Origin: Candidatus Pacearchaeota archaeon
Lineage (GTDB): Archaea; Nanobdellota; Nanobdellia; Pacearchaeales; GW2011-AR1
NCBI GenBank assembly: GCA_016181905.1
Contig: JACOYM010000048.1
Span: 1-5,344, forward strand
Reading direction: 5' to 3'
Length of the DNA stretch: 5,344 nt
Shown here: positions 1-4,609 of the stretch, piece after piece
Numbering within the stretch: the first letter of the stretch is position 1
Layout: each line of letters opens with the position of its first letter
The notes under the pieces: generated by a model
Database searches by the model: none
What the model was told of the DNA's origin: nothing
What the model saw: only the letters and a program-made list of their open reading frames with translations
Program-made: the position numbers and the translations under genes

Positions 1-554
1 TCTGTTACAGAGAAAATCTTTTCATCAGGCCAGAATGTTATTATTGTCCCTGTTTCCTCTCCCTGATATTTTCCTGCCTCTTTCACTGCAGTGGTTGGAC
101 TGCCTCTTGAATATTCCTGCCTGTAAATCTTTCCTCCCCTGCGAACCTCTGCAATCATTTTCTTTGAAAGGGCATTAACAACGCTTATGCCAACGCCATG
201 CAATCCGCCGGAAATCATATATGCCTTCTTGTCAAACTTTCCGCCGGCATGCAGCTTTGTTATAACAATCTCAAGGGCAGATTTCTTGAATTGGGGGTGT
301 ATGTCTACAGGAATGCCTCTTCCATTGTCTTCTACCCTGACAGAACCATCTTTGTTGATTGTTATCTTTATGCTTGTGCATACTCCAGCAAGGCATTCAT
401 CAACAGAATTATCCACAACCTCATAAACAAGATGGTGAAGGCCTTCCTTGCCTGTGCTGCCAATATACATTGAAGGGCGCATCCTGACTCCCTCTAAACC
501 TTCAAGCACCTTTATCTCTTCTGCCCCATACTTTCCTTTTTCCTTTTCAGACAT
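1..554 (-). CDS. gyrB: DNA gyrase subunit B, N-terminal ATPase part (partial, C-terminus outside window)
   Basis: This is the start of a type IIA topoisomerase ATPase subunit, which with GyrA introduces negative supercoils using ATP. The frame opens with ATG at 554 and stays open to the window edge, giving 184 codons. GHKL ATPase motifs are visible in order: the GyrB N-terminal signature VLEGLEGVRMRPSMYIGST (16-34), EVVDNSVDE (45-53, with the Glu corresponding to E. coli E42 and the Asn that binds Mg-ATP), DNGRGIPVD (76-84), LHAGGKFD (101-108) and the ATP-lid glycine motif GGLHGVG (116-122). No Shine-Dalgarno is evident before the ATG (ACTAATAAAAA). ParE is an alternative, but the match to GyrB/ParE as a family is clear. 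Gyrase in archaea is generally considered bacterial in origin. Transcription appears to start from the TATA element near 678-688, which would give a leader of about 100 nt. Confidence 0.93.
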   Translation of the reverse strand, partial: MSEKEKGKYGAEEIKVLEGLEGVRMRPSMYIGSTGKEGLHHLVYEVVDNSVDECLAGVCTSIKITINKDGSVRVEDNGRGIPVDIHPQFKKSALEIVITKLHAGGKFDKKAYMISGGLHGVGISVVNALSKKMIAEVRRGGKIYRQEYSRGSPTTAVKEAGKYQGEETGTIITFWPDEKIFSVT

Positions 555-590
555 TTTTTATTAGTTTTATTCAAACCTTGATTTTAGAGT

Positions 591-622
591 TTTGCCACTA
601 ATTCCCGAAGTTTCATGGCAAA
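591..622 (-). promoter_or_regulatory. Inverted repeat in the gyrB leader
   Basis: TTTGCCA at 591-597 is matched by TGGCAAA at 616-622, a perfect 7-bp inverted repeat with an 18-nt loop. On the minus strand ACT and AGT inside the loop could add 3 bp. It falls inside the predicted gyrB 5' leader, so it could be an RNA hairpin or a protein-binding operator. Gyrase genes are often controlled by supercoiling or growth signals, but nothing here shows which applies. Confidence 0.35.
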
Positions 623-677
623 GTTTTAGGTAGAATTTACCCTTAATTTACCTCTTTACTTATCAGAAAAAGCAGCT

Positions 678-688
678 GCATTTAAAAA
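678..688 (-). promoter_or_regulatory. Candidate TATA element for gyrB
   Basis: Read on the minus strand this is TTTTTAAATGC. The identical 11-mer occurs at 4390-4400 upstream of the L7Ae-S28e gene, in the same orientation, which supports a shared core promoter. Transcription would start near 657, leaving a leader of roughly 100 nt before the gyrB ATG at 554. It is flanked by small GCAGC/GCTGC inverted repeats (a GCAGCTGC palindrome at 672-679 and CTGCA-TTTT-TGCAG at 697-710). Confidence 0.5.
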
Positions 689-838
689 CCTTTCTGCTGC
701 AAAAATGCAGAATATCGACGATAAAATGGGAAAGAGGGGTTATTATATAGAAGGATATATATGTTGTAGGATATAATAAGATGATGCATAAACTACCAAA
801 GTCAATTTCTTTTTCACTTAACTGAGTGTTATATTGAA

Positions 839-854
839 TTTTCCTGCTGGAAAA
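839..854 (-). terminator. Small perfect hairpin downstream of the phosphatase gene
   Basis: TTTTCC-TGCT-GGAAAA forms a perfect 6-bp stem with a 4-nt loop. It lies about 65 bp beyond the stop codon of the phosphatase gene. There is no strong T-tract after it on the minus strand, so its role as a terminator is only a possibility. Confidence 0.2.
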
Positions 855-891
855 CTTTTCGCTCTGCATTTAGATTTTATTCGCGTATATT

Positions 892-911
892 CTTCTCCTT
901 TGGAGGAAAAG
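892..911 (-). terminator. Hairpin immediately after the phosphatase stop codon
   Basis: CTTCTCCTTTGGAGGAAAAG can fold on itself with one mismatch (about seven Watson-Crick pairs and a wobble). It begins 8 nt past the phosphatase stop codon. It could mark the 3' end of that transcript, but archaeal termination usually relies on T-tracts and none follows. Confidence 0.2.
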
Positions 912-919
912 CTTAAGAA

Positions 920-1408
920 CTATGCTCTTGGAAGGATTTGATAAGCTCTTTTTTCTAAATCAAAATGAACCGCCTGCCCCTTATTAAGCTCGCCTATTTC
1001 TTCTTTTCTTCCAAATTCTTTATTTAGAAAGTAGCTAAGAAAATCCCTTAAAAGCCCTAAATGAGTCATCATAATTAGACCCTCTGCCTTTTCTCTTCTT
1101 TCATCTACTAAAGCCATTACTTTGACTAAGCTGGGCTGGAAATAATAACAATCTGGTGGCCCATCATGTTCTGACCACAAATATGGAATTTTATCAAATT
1201 CTAGATGTAAAGCCAGTTGAACTGCCAACACTTCAGAACAATCTAATGCCCTTGGTGCCGTGGAAGAAACAAGATGAGCAGACTTTCCATTAAAGATTTC
1301 TTTTATAGCTCTGCCTAATTCTTCCATCTGGTGATGACCAGACAAACTTATTCTAGGATTTGAGTAACTTATGTAATCTCCATGTCTTGCCACAACTAAA
1401 TGTTTCAT
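920..1408 (-). CDS. Histidine phosphatase superfamily protein (phosphoglycerate-mutase-like / SixA-like)
   Basis: This 162-residue protein belongs to the histidine phosphatase (branch 1, PGAM-like) superfamily, whose members remove phosphate through a phosphohistidine intermediate. The N-terminal strand carries the RHG signature (R8-H9-G10, with H9 the predicted nucleophile). It is followed by LSGHHQMEELG (22-32), the usual LTxxGxxQAxxLG region, and by SSTAPRALDCSEVLA (48-62) with the second conserved arginine R53. MTHLG (114-118) supplies the second catalytic histidine, H116. A glutamate near residue 80 (WSEHD) may be the proton donor. The length suits a small SixA-like or generic phosphatase and is short for a glycolytic mutase. 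The substrate cannot be read from the sequence. No signal peptide or membrane segment is present, so it is probably cytoplasmic. It seems to be transcribed alone from its own promoter. Confidence 0.85.
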   Translation of the reverse strand: MKHLVVARHGDYISYSNPRISLSGHHQMEELGRAIKEIFNGKSAHLVSSTAPRALDCSEVLAVQLALHLEFDKIPYLWSEHDGPPDCYYFQPSLVKVMALVDERREKAEGLIMMTHLGLLRDFLSYFLNKEFGRKEEIGELNKGQAVHFDLEKRAYQILPRA

Positions 1409-1424
1409 ACAATAAGTAATTCGG

Positions 1425-1447
1425 TTTATATTCTTAAAGATTTATAT
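1425..1447 (-). promoter_or_regulatory. Two TATA-like elements upstream of the phosphatase gene
   Basis: On the minus strand there are two candidates: ATATAAATC (1447-1439) and ATATAAACC (1431-1423). The first would place the start of transcription near 1418, leaving a leader of about 10 nt. The second resembles the TATAAAC elements at 2604-2611 and 4611-4618 better, but it is centred only 20 bp from the ATG, too close for a leaderless start at 1408. No Shine-Dalgarno is visible. Confidence 0.4.
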
Positions 1448-1481
1448 GCTATACTTAACACAATGCACTGCAACCCAAGTT

Positions 1482-1513
1482 GCAAGCGCGAAGGAACAAT
1501 TAACCTCGCTTGC
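1482..1513. repeat. Inverted repeat straddling the TGT stop codon
   Basis: GCAAGCG at 1482-1488 is mirrored by CGCTTGC at 1507-1513, a perfect 7-bp inverted repeat with an 18-nt loop. The right arm lies in the last codons of the TGT gene and the left arm lies beyond its stop. A second small hairpin overlaps it (TGCAAC-CCAA-GTTGCA, 1469-1484), so the two could be alternative folds. This may be a 3'-end structure of the TGT mRNA, although no T-tract follows. Confidence 0.35.
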
Positions 1514-2582
1514 CTCTCTTTCTTTTCTCTCTCAGCCTCTCCATCATCCTTGAATAAAGCCTCAAATTATGTATTGTTGCAAGCCTTTCTGCTTTTCTTC
1601 TGTCGTTCCTGAAATAAGCATGCAAATCCTTAAAAGAATAATTCCTGCAGAAGTGGCAGTCGCAGTCTGCCTTCATATTAAAATACTTTTTTCTTATATT
1701 TATTGAAATGATTTTATTTTTATTCTTGCCTTTGCACACAAACAATCTCTTATGCCTTGCGTCCCTTGTTGGAATAACGCAGTCAAACATGTCATATCCA
1801 AATTTAACTGCATCAATAATGTCCTGCGGCTTTCCTATCCCCATGGCATACCTTGGCTTGCCTTCTGGAATAAGCGAGGAGACATATTTCAAAGTCCTGC
1901 TCAATAGCCTTCCTTTTTTGACAGGCCATCCGCCAAAGCTGTATCCATCAAAGCCTATTTTTAGAAGTTCCTTAGCGCAATGCTTCCTTAATGTTCTATT
2001 TTCCCCTCCCTGCACTATTGCAAAAATGAGGGGCTTTTTCATTCCTTTTGCATGCCTCTTATTTTTTGTCAGCCTTTCAAATTCCTGCTTGCATCTTTTC
2101 GCCCAGCTTATTGTCCTCTCAACAGATTTTTTCTGCTCCTGCTGTGATATAGAAGCCTCTGTGCAGTCATCCAGGCACATGACAATATCTGATTTTATTT
2201 TCAATTGCAGTTGAATGCAGGTTTCGGGGGTTAATACAACCTTTTTGCCATCCAGCATAAAAGTAATCTTCTCGTCCTCAATCTTTCCGAGCTCAGGATG
2301 CCTGTGGATTAAAGACATAACCTGAAAGCCCCCAGAATCAGAGATGACTGGCTTATTAAAATTCATATATCTGTGAATCCCGCCTTTTCTTGCAATCTTA
2401 TCAACCAGATTGTTCTTTAAAAGATGGTAGATATTGACAACAACGCCATCAACCCCTGCATTTTTCAAGTCAGCAGAACTAACACTCTTTACAAACCCGC
2501 ATGTTGCATCAGGAAAAAATGCTGGAAAATGCACATAGCCGTGGGAGGTTTTTATTGACTTTATCTGCTGTCTTGTTTTCAT
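1500..2582 (-). CDS. tgt: Bacterial-type tRNA-guanine transglycosylase, divergent substrate pocket
   Basis: TGT swaps a guanine in tRNA for a 7-deazaguanine base. This 360-residue copy matches the bacterial/queuine type rather than archaeosine TGT: it has DSGGFQVMSL (82-91, general-base D82), DDCT (138-141, pocket D138), IVQGG (189-193, Q191), PRYAMGIGKP (243-252) and DMFDCVIPTRDARH (264-277, nucleophile D267). The zinc site is complete: C307, C309, C312 and H338, with the usual spacing of 26 from the last Cys to the His. There is no PUA domain, and the protein ends in a basic tail. The pocket loop reads GGWPVKK (217-223) where bacterial enzymes usually have GGLAVGE, and the usual FRSH-type segment before LDG is two residues shorter (ITFMLDG). 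The ATG at 2582 is preferred because a TATA element lies 25 bp upstream and homology begins right after it. A longer frame reaching 2684 adds 34 unrelated residues. Confidence 0.9.
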   Translation of the reverse strand: MKTRQQIKSIKTSHGYVHFPAFFPDATCGFVKSVSSADLKNAGVDGVVVNIYHLLKNNLVDKIARKGGIHRYMNFNKPVISDSGGFQVMSLIHRHPELGKIEDEKITFMLDGKKVVLTPETCIQLQLKIKSDIVMCLDDCTEASISQQEQKKSVERTISWAKRCKQEFERLTKNKRHAKGMKKPLIFAIVQGGENRTLRKHCAKELLKIGFDGYSFGGWPVKKGRLLSRTLKYVSSLIPEGKPRYAMGIGKPQDIIDAVKFGYDMFDCVIPTRDARHKRLFVCKGKNKNKIISINIRKKYFNMKADCDCHFCRNYSFKDLHAYFRNDRRKAERLATIHNLRLYSRMMERLREKRKRGKRG

Positions 2583-2603
2583 ATAAGCTTCAGAATGTGA
2601 ATG

Positions 2604-2611
2604 TTTATAAA
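2604..2611 (-). promoter_or_regulatory. TATA element for a leaderless TGT mRNA
   Basis: TTTATAAA, preceded by a purine-rich GAAA that could serve as a BRE, is centred 25 bp from the TGT ATG at 2582. This is the spacing expected when transcription starts at the start codon. The element settles the choice of start, because it would be internal to any longer version of the protein. Confidence 0.7.
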
Positions 2612-2616
2612 TTTCA

Positions 2617-3039
2617 TTATGCCACAAAACAAAAAAGAGAATTTTTAAAAGCTTGGGGCTTTTTTTCTTGAGTAGGTAATTCAATCACACCTTCACCATG
2701 TTGGCGTTTTTCACCAATGCCTCTTGTTTTGTATGGAATAATAATTCCAGTAGTGTAAACCATTTGGTCAACCATTCCTTCTATAGTGCAGGGGATTGTC
2801 CCTATAACAGGAAAAATATCTTCTCCTGTTGCAATATCCCTGCCTGTTAGCCCAACAAAACTTCTTATTGCTGTATAAGGTATATTATATATACTCTTAA
2901 AATAATTTTCAAGAACATTCTCTGGACTTATTTTACTTTCTTTTGCTAATTTGATATCTATCATTCCTATTAGTAAAGTTGCAGCAGTAAGAGATGCCCC
3001 AGCTAAAATTACAGCAAGATTTTCTCTAAGTTTCTTCAT
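2617..3039 (-). CDS. Small membrane-anchored protein of unknown function
   Basis: I do not recognise this 140-residue protein. It begins with a short basic stretch (MKKLREN) and a hydrophobic segment at about 8-28 (LAVILAGASLTAATLLIGMI), which fits an uncleaved signal anchor or a single transmembrane helix with the rest outside the membrane. The remainder is of mixed composition, with hydrophobic patches at 74-82 and 93-102 and two separate cysteines (C84, C137). The final residues KPQAFKNSLFCFVA are encoded across a hairpin and T-tract, so a shortened or frame-shifted C-terminus is possible. It lies between the ribosomal operon and TGT on the same strand, but with its own possible TATA element at 3077-3083. 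Its ATG at 3039 has no clear Shine-Dalgarno. Confidence 0.6.
   Translation of the reverse strand: MKKLRENLAVILAGASLTAATLLIGMIDIKLAKESKISPENVLENYFKSIYNIPYTAIRSFVGLTGRDIATGEDIFPVIGTIPCTIEGMVDQMVYTTGIIIPYKTRGIGEKRQHGEGVIELPTQEKKPQAFKNSLFCFVA
2626..2663 (-). terminator. Hairpin plus T-tract at the 3' end of the membrane-protein gene
   Basis: On the minus strand AAAAGC-CCCAA-GCTTTT (2663-2647) forms a perfect 6-bp stem, followed about 10 nt later by TTTTTTGTTTT (2636-2626). It sits within the last codons of the 2617-3039 gene and just before the TGT TATA element, where an archaeal T-tract terminator would separate the two transcription units. Confidence 0.4.
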
Positions 3040-3076
3040 TTTTATTATAGAACATAAAAAGTGCCTATTTTTAATT

Positions 3077-3083
3077 TTTTATA
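3077..3083 (-). promoter_or_regulatory. Candidate TATA element for the membrane-protein gene
   Basis: TATAAAA on the minus strand, centred at 3080, would start transcription near 3054 and leave a leader of about 15 nt before the ATG at 3039. It lies in the 70-bp gap after the L24e stop. The surrounding DNA is so AT-rich that a chance match is possible. Confidence 0.3.
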
Positions 3084-3109
3084 GCATACAAAGATAGGTT
3101 TTCAATAAT

Positions 3110-3412
3110 CTATTTTTTCTCTTCTTTGTTCTCTGCTTTGCTTTCTTCCTTTGGCTTGGCTTCAGCCTTTTTTTCCTCTTTCTTTTCAGCAGGCTTTTCT
3201 TTTGCTTCTGCCTTTTCCTTAACTGCCTCTTCTTCAACTTCAGTCTTATCTATGCCTTTCTGCTTTGTCACCCACTTTAATTTTTTTCTCCCCATTTCGT
3301 GGTTCTTCCTGCACTTGCTTGAGCAAAAATGCAGGACTCTTCCGTCTACATGGACAAATGTAAGTCCATCTGGAAATTCATAATTTATCTTGCAAATTGA
3401 ACATTTTGGCAT
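3110..3412 (-). CDS. rpl24e: Ribosomal protein eL24 (L24e) with K/E/A-rich C-terminal tail
   Basis: eL24 is a zinc-ribbon protein of the archaeal large ribosomal subunit. The zinc site is plain: C4 and C7 (MPKCSIC) and C30 and C34 (HFCSSKC), followed by the basic RKN and GRKKLKW segments that contact rRNA. The family core ends near residue 52; archaeal eL24 is usually around 60 residues. Here residues 54-100 form a low-complexity, highly charged tail of Lys, Glu and Ala, which should be a helix or disordered. The ATG at 3412 is chosen because eL24 proteins begin MPKC. A TTG at 3421 would add three residues and overlap the upstream gene. The upstream stop ends 2 nt before this ATG, so translation is probably coupled within one operon. 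Confidence 0.92.
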   Translation of the reverse strand: MPKCSICKINYEFPDGLTFVHVDGRVLHFCSSKCRKNHEMGRKKLKWVTKQKGIDKTEVEEEAVKEKAEAKEKPAEKKEEKKAEAKPKEESKAENKEEKK

Positions 3413-3414
3413 TT

Positions 3415-3705
3415 TTAGCAAACCCCTACAGATTCTTTTTTAACCACATAAAACTCATAATATCCTTTTCTTTGGCCATTACCTCCAACATTCTCATAAC
3501 CTTCTGTGCTGCCGATAATTTCATAACCGCAACCTGTTATACAATCCTCTAAGACTTTTTTTTCAGAAGATTTTGTCCTGTCTGTATTTATCCTTAATGT
3601 TTTAGTTTTAGTTTCAACATCTTCTTCTATCTCTTCAATTCTTGTCTTTATTATTTCAGAGACATTCTTCTTTCCATCGACAGCGCGGCCTAAATTATTG
3701 TTCAT
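3415..3705 (-). CDS. Unknown 96-residue protein between L7Ae-S28e and L24e
   Basis: I do not recognise this protein. It has a charged, probably helical N-terminal half (VSEIIKTRIEEIEEDVETK, 15-33), a Lys-rich stretch, a helix-like segment with two cysteines (KVLEDCITGCGYEIIG, 50-65; C55 and C59), a glycine-rich turn (ENVGGNGQRKG, 71-81) and a final strand-like YYEFYVVKK (82-90), ending in Cys. An alpha/beta fold is likely. It starts 17 nt after the stop of the L7Ae-S28e fusion and ends 2 nt before L24e, so it belongs to the ribosomal operon. No good Shine-Dalgarno precedes it (GCTGAAAAATAAA). Its position suggests a role connected to translation, but that is only context. It is not S28e, which is present in the fused gene. 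Confidence 0.7.
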   Translation of the reverse strand: MNNNLGRAVDGKKNVSEIIKTRIEEIEEDVETKTKTLRINTDRTKSSEKKVLEDCITGCGYEIIGSTEGYENVGGNGQRKGYYEFYVVKKESVGVC

Positions 3706-3722
3706 TTTATTTTTCAGCTTAA

Positions 3723-4328
3723 TTAAGTATAAGACCCCTTAGTTATGCTTGACCTTATTCTTCTTGCCTCTATCTCTGTTTCTCTTAGCATTAAAATGTC
3801 ATTTGCTCTTACAGGCCCTTTTGCATTCCTTCTCAACACCTTTCCTTTGTCATATCCTTCAAGTATCCTGCATCTCACCTGAGTTATCTCGCCTCTGAAC
3901 CCCGTCGTGCCAATAATGTCTTCAACAACAGCCTGAACAGCAATGCTTGCTGCTCTCTCTTTTCCCTGCTTGTCCTGCTTTCTTTCTGCTTGTTTTTCAA
4001 GCTCTTCAACGCGGTCTACCTTTTCTTTTTTCTCAGATTTGTTTTCCTTTTCTGCATCACCTGCATTAATTACAGCAACAGATGAGCAAGGCACTTTTAT
4101 TCCAACTGCGGCGCCAAGCTTTTGCTTGCTGTCAACTTCTATGCACCTAATGTTCTTATCTTTGCATAAAATAGGCAGATGCTGGATAATCTCTTTTGGA
4201 GAAACATCTGATGCTACAAACACAGCCTTGGCTGTTCCTCTCTCAACAGCCTTTGTGACTTCATTCGTGCCTTTTTCTATCTTTCCTGTCTTTCTTGCCT
4301 TTTCTACTATGTTATAGAAATCTACCAT
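3723..4328 (-). CDS. Fusion of ribosomal proteins eL8 (L7Ae) and eS28
   Basis: One 201-residue frame carries two ribosomal proteins. Residues 1-92 are L7Ae, the k-turn-binding protein of the large subunit that also serves box C/D and H/ACA RNPs and RNase P: the RNA-binding motif KGTNEVTKAVERG is at 19-31, with HLPILCKDK (50-58), SKQKLGAAVG (67-76) and SSVAVINAGDAE (82-93) following. Residues 93-126 are a K/E-rich linker that takes the place of the last L7Ae helix. Residues 128-194 are eS28, a small-subunit protein near the mRNA exit: GFRGEITQVRCRILEG (143-158), RRNAKGPVR (166-174) and DILMLRETEIEAR (177-189). A short extra tail follows (SSITKGSYT). No in-frame ATG, GTG or TTG lies between the domains, so S28e cannot start separately by a standard codon. 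The ATG at 4328 follows GGGAGG with a 7-nt spacer. Confidence 0.93.
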   Translation of the reverse strand: MVDFYNIVEKARKTGKIEKGTNEVTKAVERGTAKAVFVASDVSPKEIIQHLPILCKDKNIRCIEVDSKQKLGAAVGIKVPCSSVAVINAGDAEKENKSEKKEKVDRVEELEKQAERKQDKQGKERAASIAVQAVVEDIIGTTGFRGEITQVRCRILEGYDKGKVLRRNAKGPVRANDILMLRETEIEARRIRSSITKGSYT

Positions 4329-4335
4329 TTTTTAA

Positions 4336-4341
4336 CCTCCC
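4336..4341 (-). promoter_or_regulatory. Shine-Dalgarno of the L7Ae-S28e gene
   Basis: GGGAGG followed by a 7-nt A/T spacer precedes the ATG at 4328. It is the only strong ribosome-binding site I see in the window, consistent with a leadered, highly translated operon. An upstream ACCT (4363-4360) could pair with AGGT inside it (4338-4335). Confidence 0.75.
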
Positions 4342-4389
4342 TCATATTTAATCAGTCATAGGTAAATTTATCTAACTCTATTGAAAAAC

Positions 4390-4400
4390 GCATTTAAAAA
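4390..4400 (-). promoter_or_regulatory. TATA element of the ribosomal operon
   Basis: The minus strand reads TTTTTAAATGC, identical to the gyrB element at 678-688. Transcription would start near 4369, giving a leader of about 40 nt that contains the Shine-Dalgarno sequence. Confidence 0.5.
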
Positions 4401-4422
4401 GCTTTGCCATTCGCAAGCTTTG
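4399..4422 (-). repeat. 8-bp direct repeat next to the ribosomal-operon TATA element
   Basis: CAAAGCTT occurs twice on the minus strand (4422-4415 and 4406-4399), 16 bp apart start to start. The inner copy runs straight into the TATA element, where a BRE or regulator site would lie. It could be a transcription factor operator or a chance repeat in AT-rich DNA. Confidence 0.4.
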
Positions 4423-4463
4423 TTTAATAAGTCCTTAAATTGTCTTACTTTTTAAACAAAAAT

Positions 4464-4565
4464 TTATTTTACTTTAATTGCTAATTTATTCAAAGTTTCC
4501 TTAATTTTGGCTCTTTGTTTATTGACTTCTTTTATTTCTTTTATTTTATTCTTGATTTTTCTCAT
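4464..4565 (-). CDS. Possible 33-residue basic coiled-coil peptide
   Basis: An ATG at 4565 opens a 33-codon frame (MRKIKNKIKEIKEVNKQR and onward) that is almost entirely Lys, Glu, Ile and Asn, with a heptad-like hydrophobic spacing. The frame is open for eight more codons upstream (NELRRYK-like) without a start codon. There is no Shine-Dalgarno, but the TATA element at 4610-4618 reads in this direction and would start transcription near 4588. Composition this simple can arise by chance in A-rich DNA, and no family is recognised. It lies between the divergent plus-strand gene and the ribosomal-operon promoter. Confidence 0.3.
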   Translation of the reverse strand: MRKIKNKIKEIKEVNKQRAKIKETLNKLAIKVK

Positions 4566-4609
4566 TTTGTATCTTCTAAGTTCATTTCATAGATATTCTT
4601 ATTAAAAAG

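Larger units (their letters stand above)
555..919. other. Non-coding stretch between gyrB and the phosphatase gene
   Basis: This 365-bp stretch holds no convincing gene. From the gyrB side it contains the gyrB leader with its inverted repeat (591-622), the gyrB TATA element (678-688) with surrounding GCAGC repeats, an AT-rich segment with two GGATATA copies (753-759 and 769-775), a weak C/D-box-like arrangement on the plus strand (771-834), and two small hairpins (839-854 and 892-911) behind the phosphatase stop codon. A 68-codon frame on the minus strand (663-869) crosses it, but it has no family resemblance and covers the gyrB TATA element, so it is not called. Confidence 0.6.

Noticed and set aside
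187..473. Two overlapping plus-strand frames at the left end
   Set aside because: They are opposite gyrB, whose GHKL motifs are unmistakable on the minus strand.
663..869. 68-codon minus-strand frame between gyrB and the phosphatase gene
   Set aside because: It has no recognisable domain, an erratic composition and no ribosome-binding site, and it covers the likely gyrB TATA element.
1708..2214. 168-codon plus-strand frame
   Set aside because: It lies opposite TGT, and its hydrophobic, Ser/Leu/Cys-rich composition is what the complement of a Lys-rich gene gives.
2583..2684. 34-residue N-terminal extension of TGT (start at 2684)
   Set aside because: It has no TGT homology, overlaps the upstream gene in another frame, and contains the TATA element positioned for a leaderless start at 2582.
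3413..3421. TTG start for L24e, three residues upstream
   Set aside because: eL24 proteins begin MPKC, which matches the ATG at 3412, and the TTG would overlap the upstream stop codon.
3943..4317. 124-codon plus-strand frame rich in Phe and Ser
   Set aside because: It is the antisense shadow of the K/E-rich L7Ae-S28e gene, and the same applies to 3126-3383 opposite L24e.
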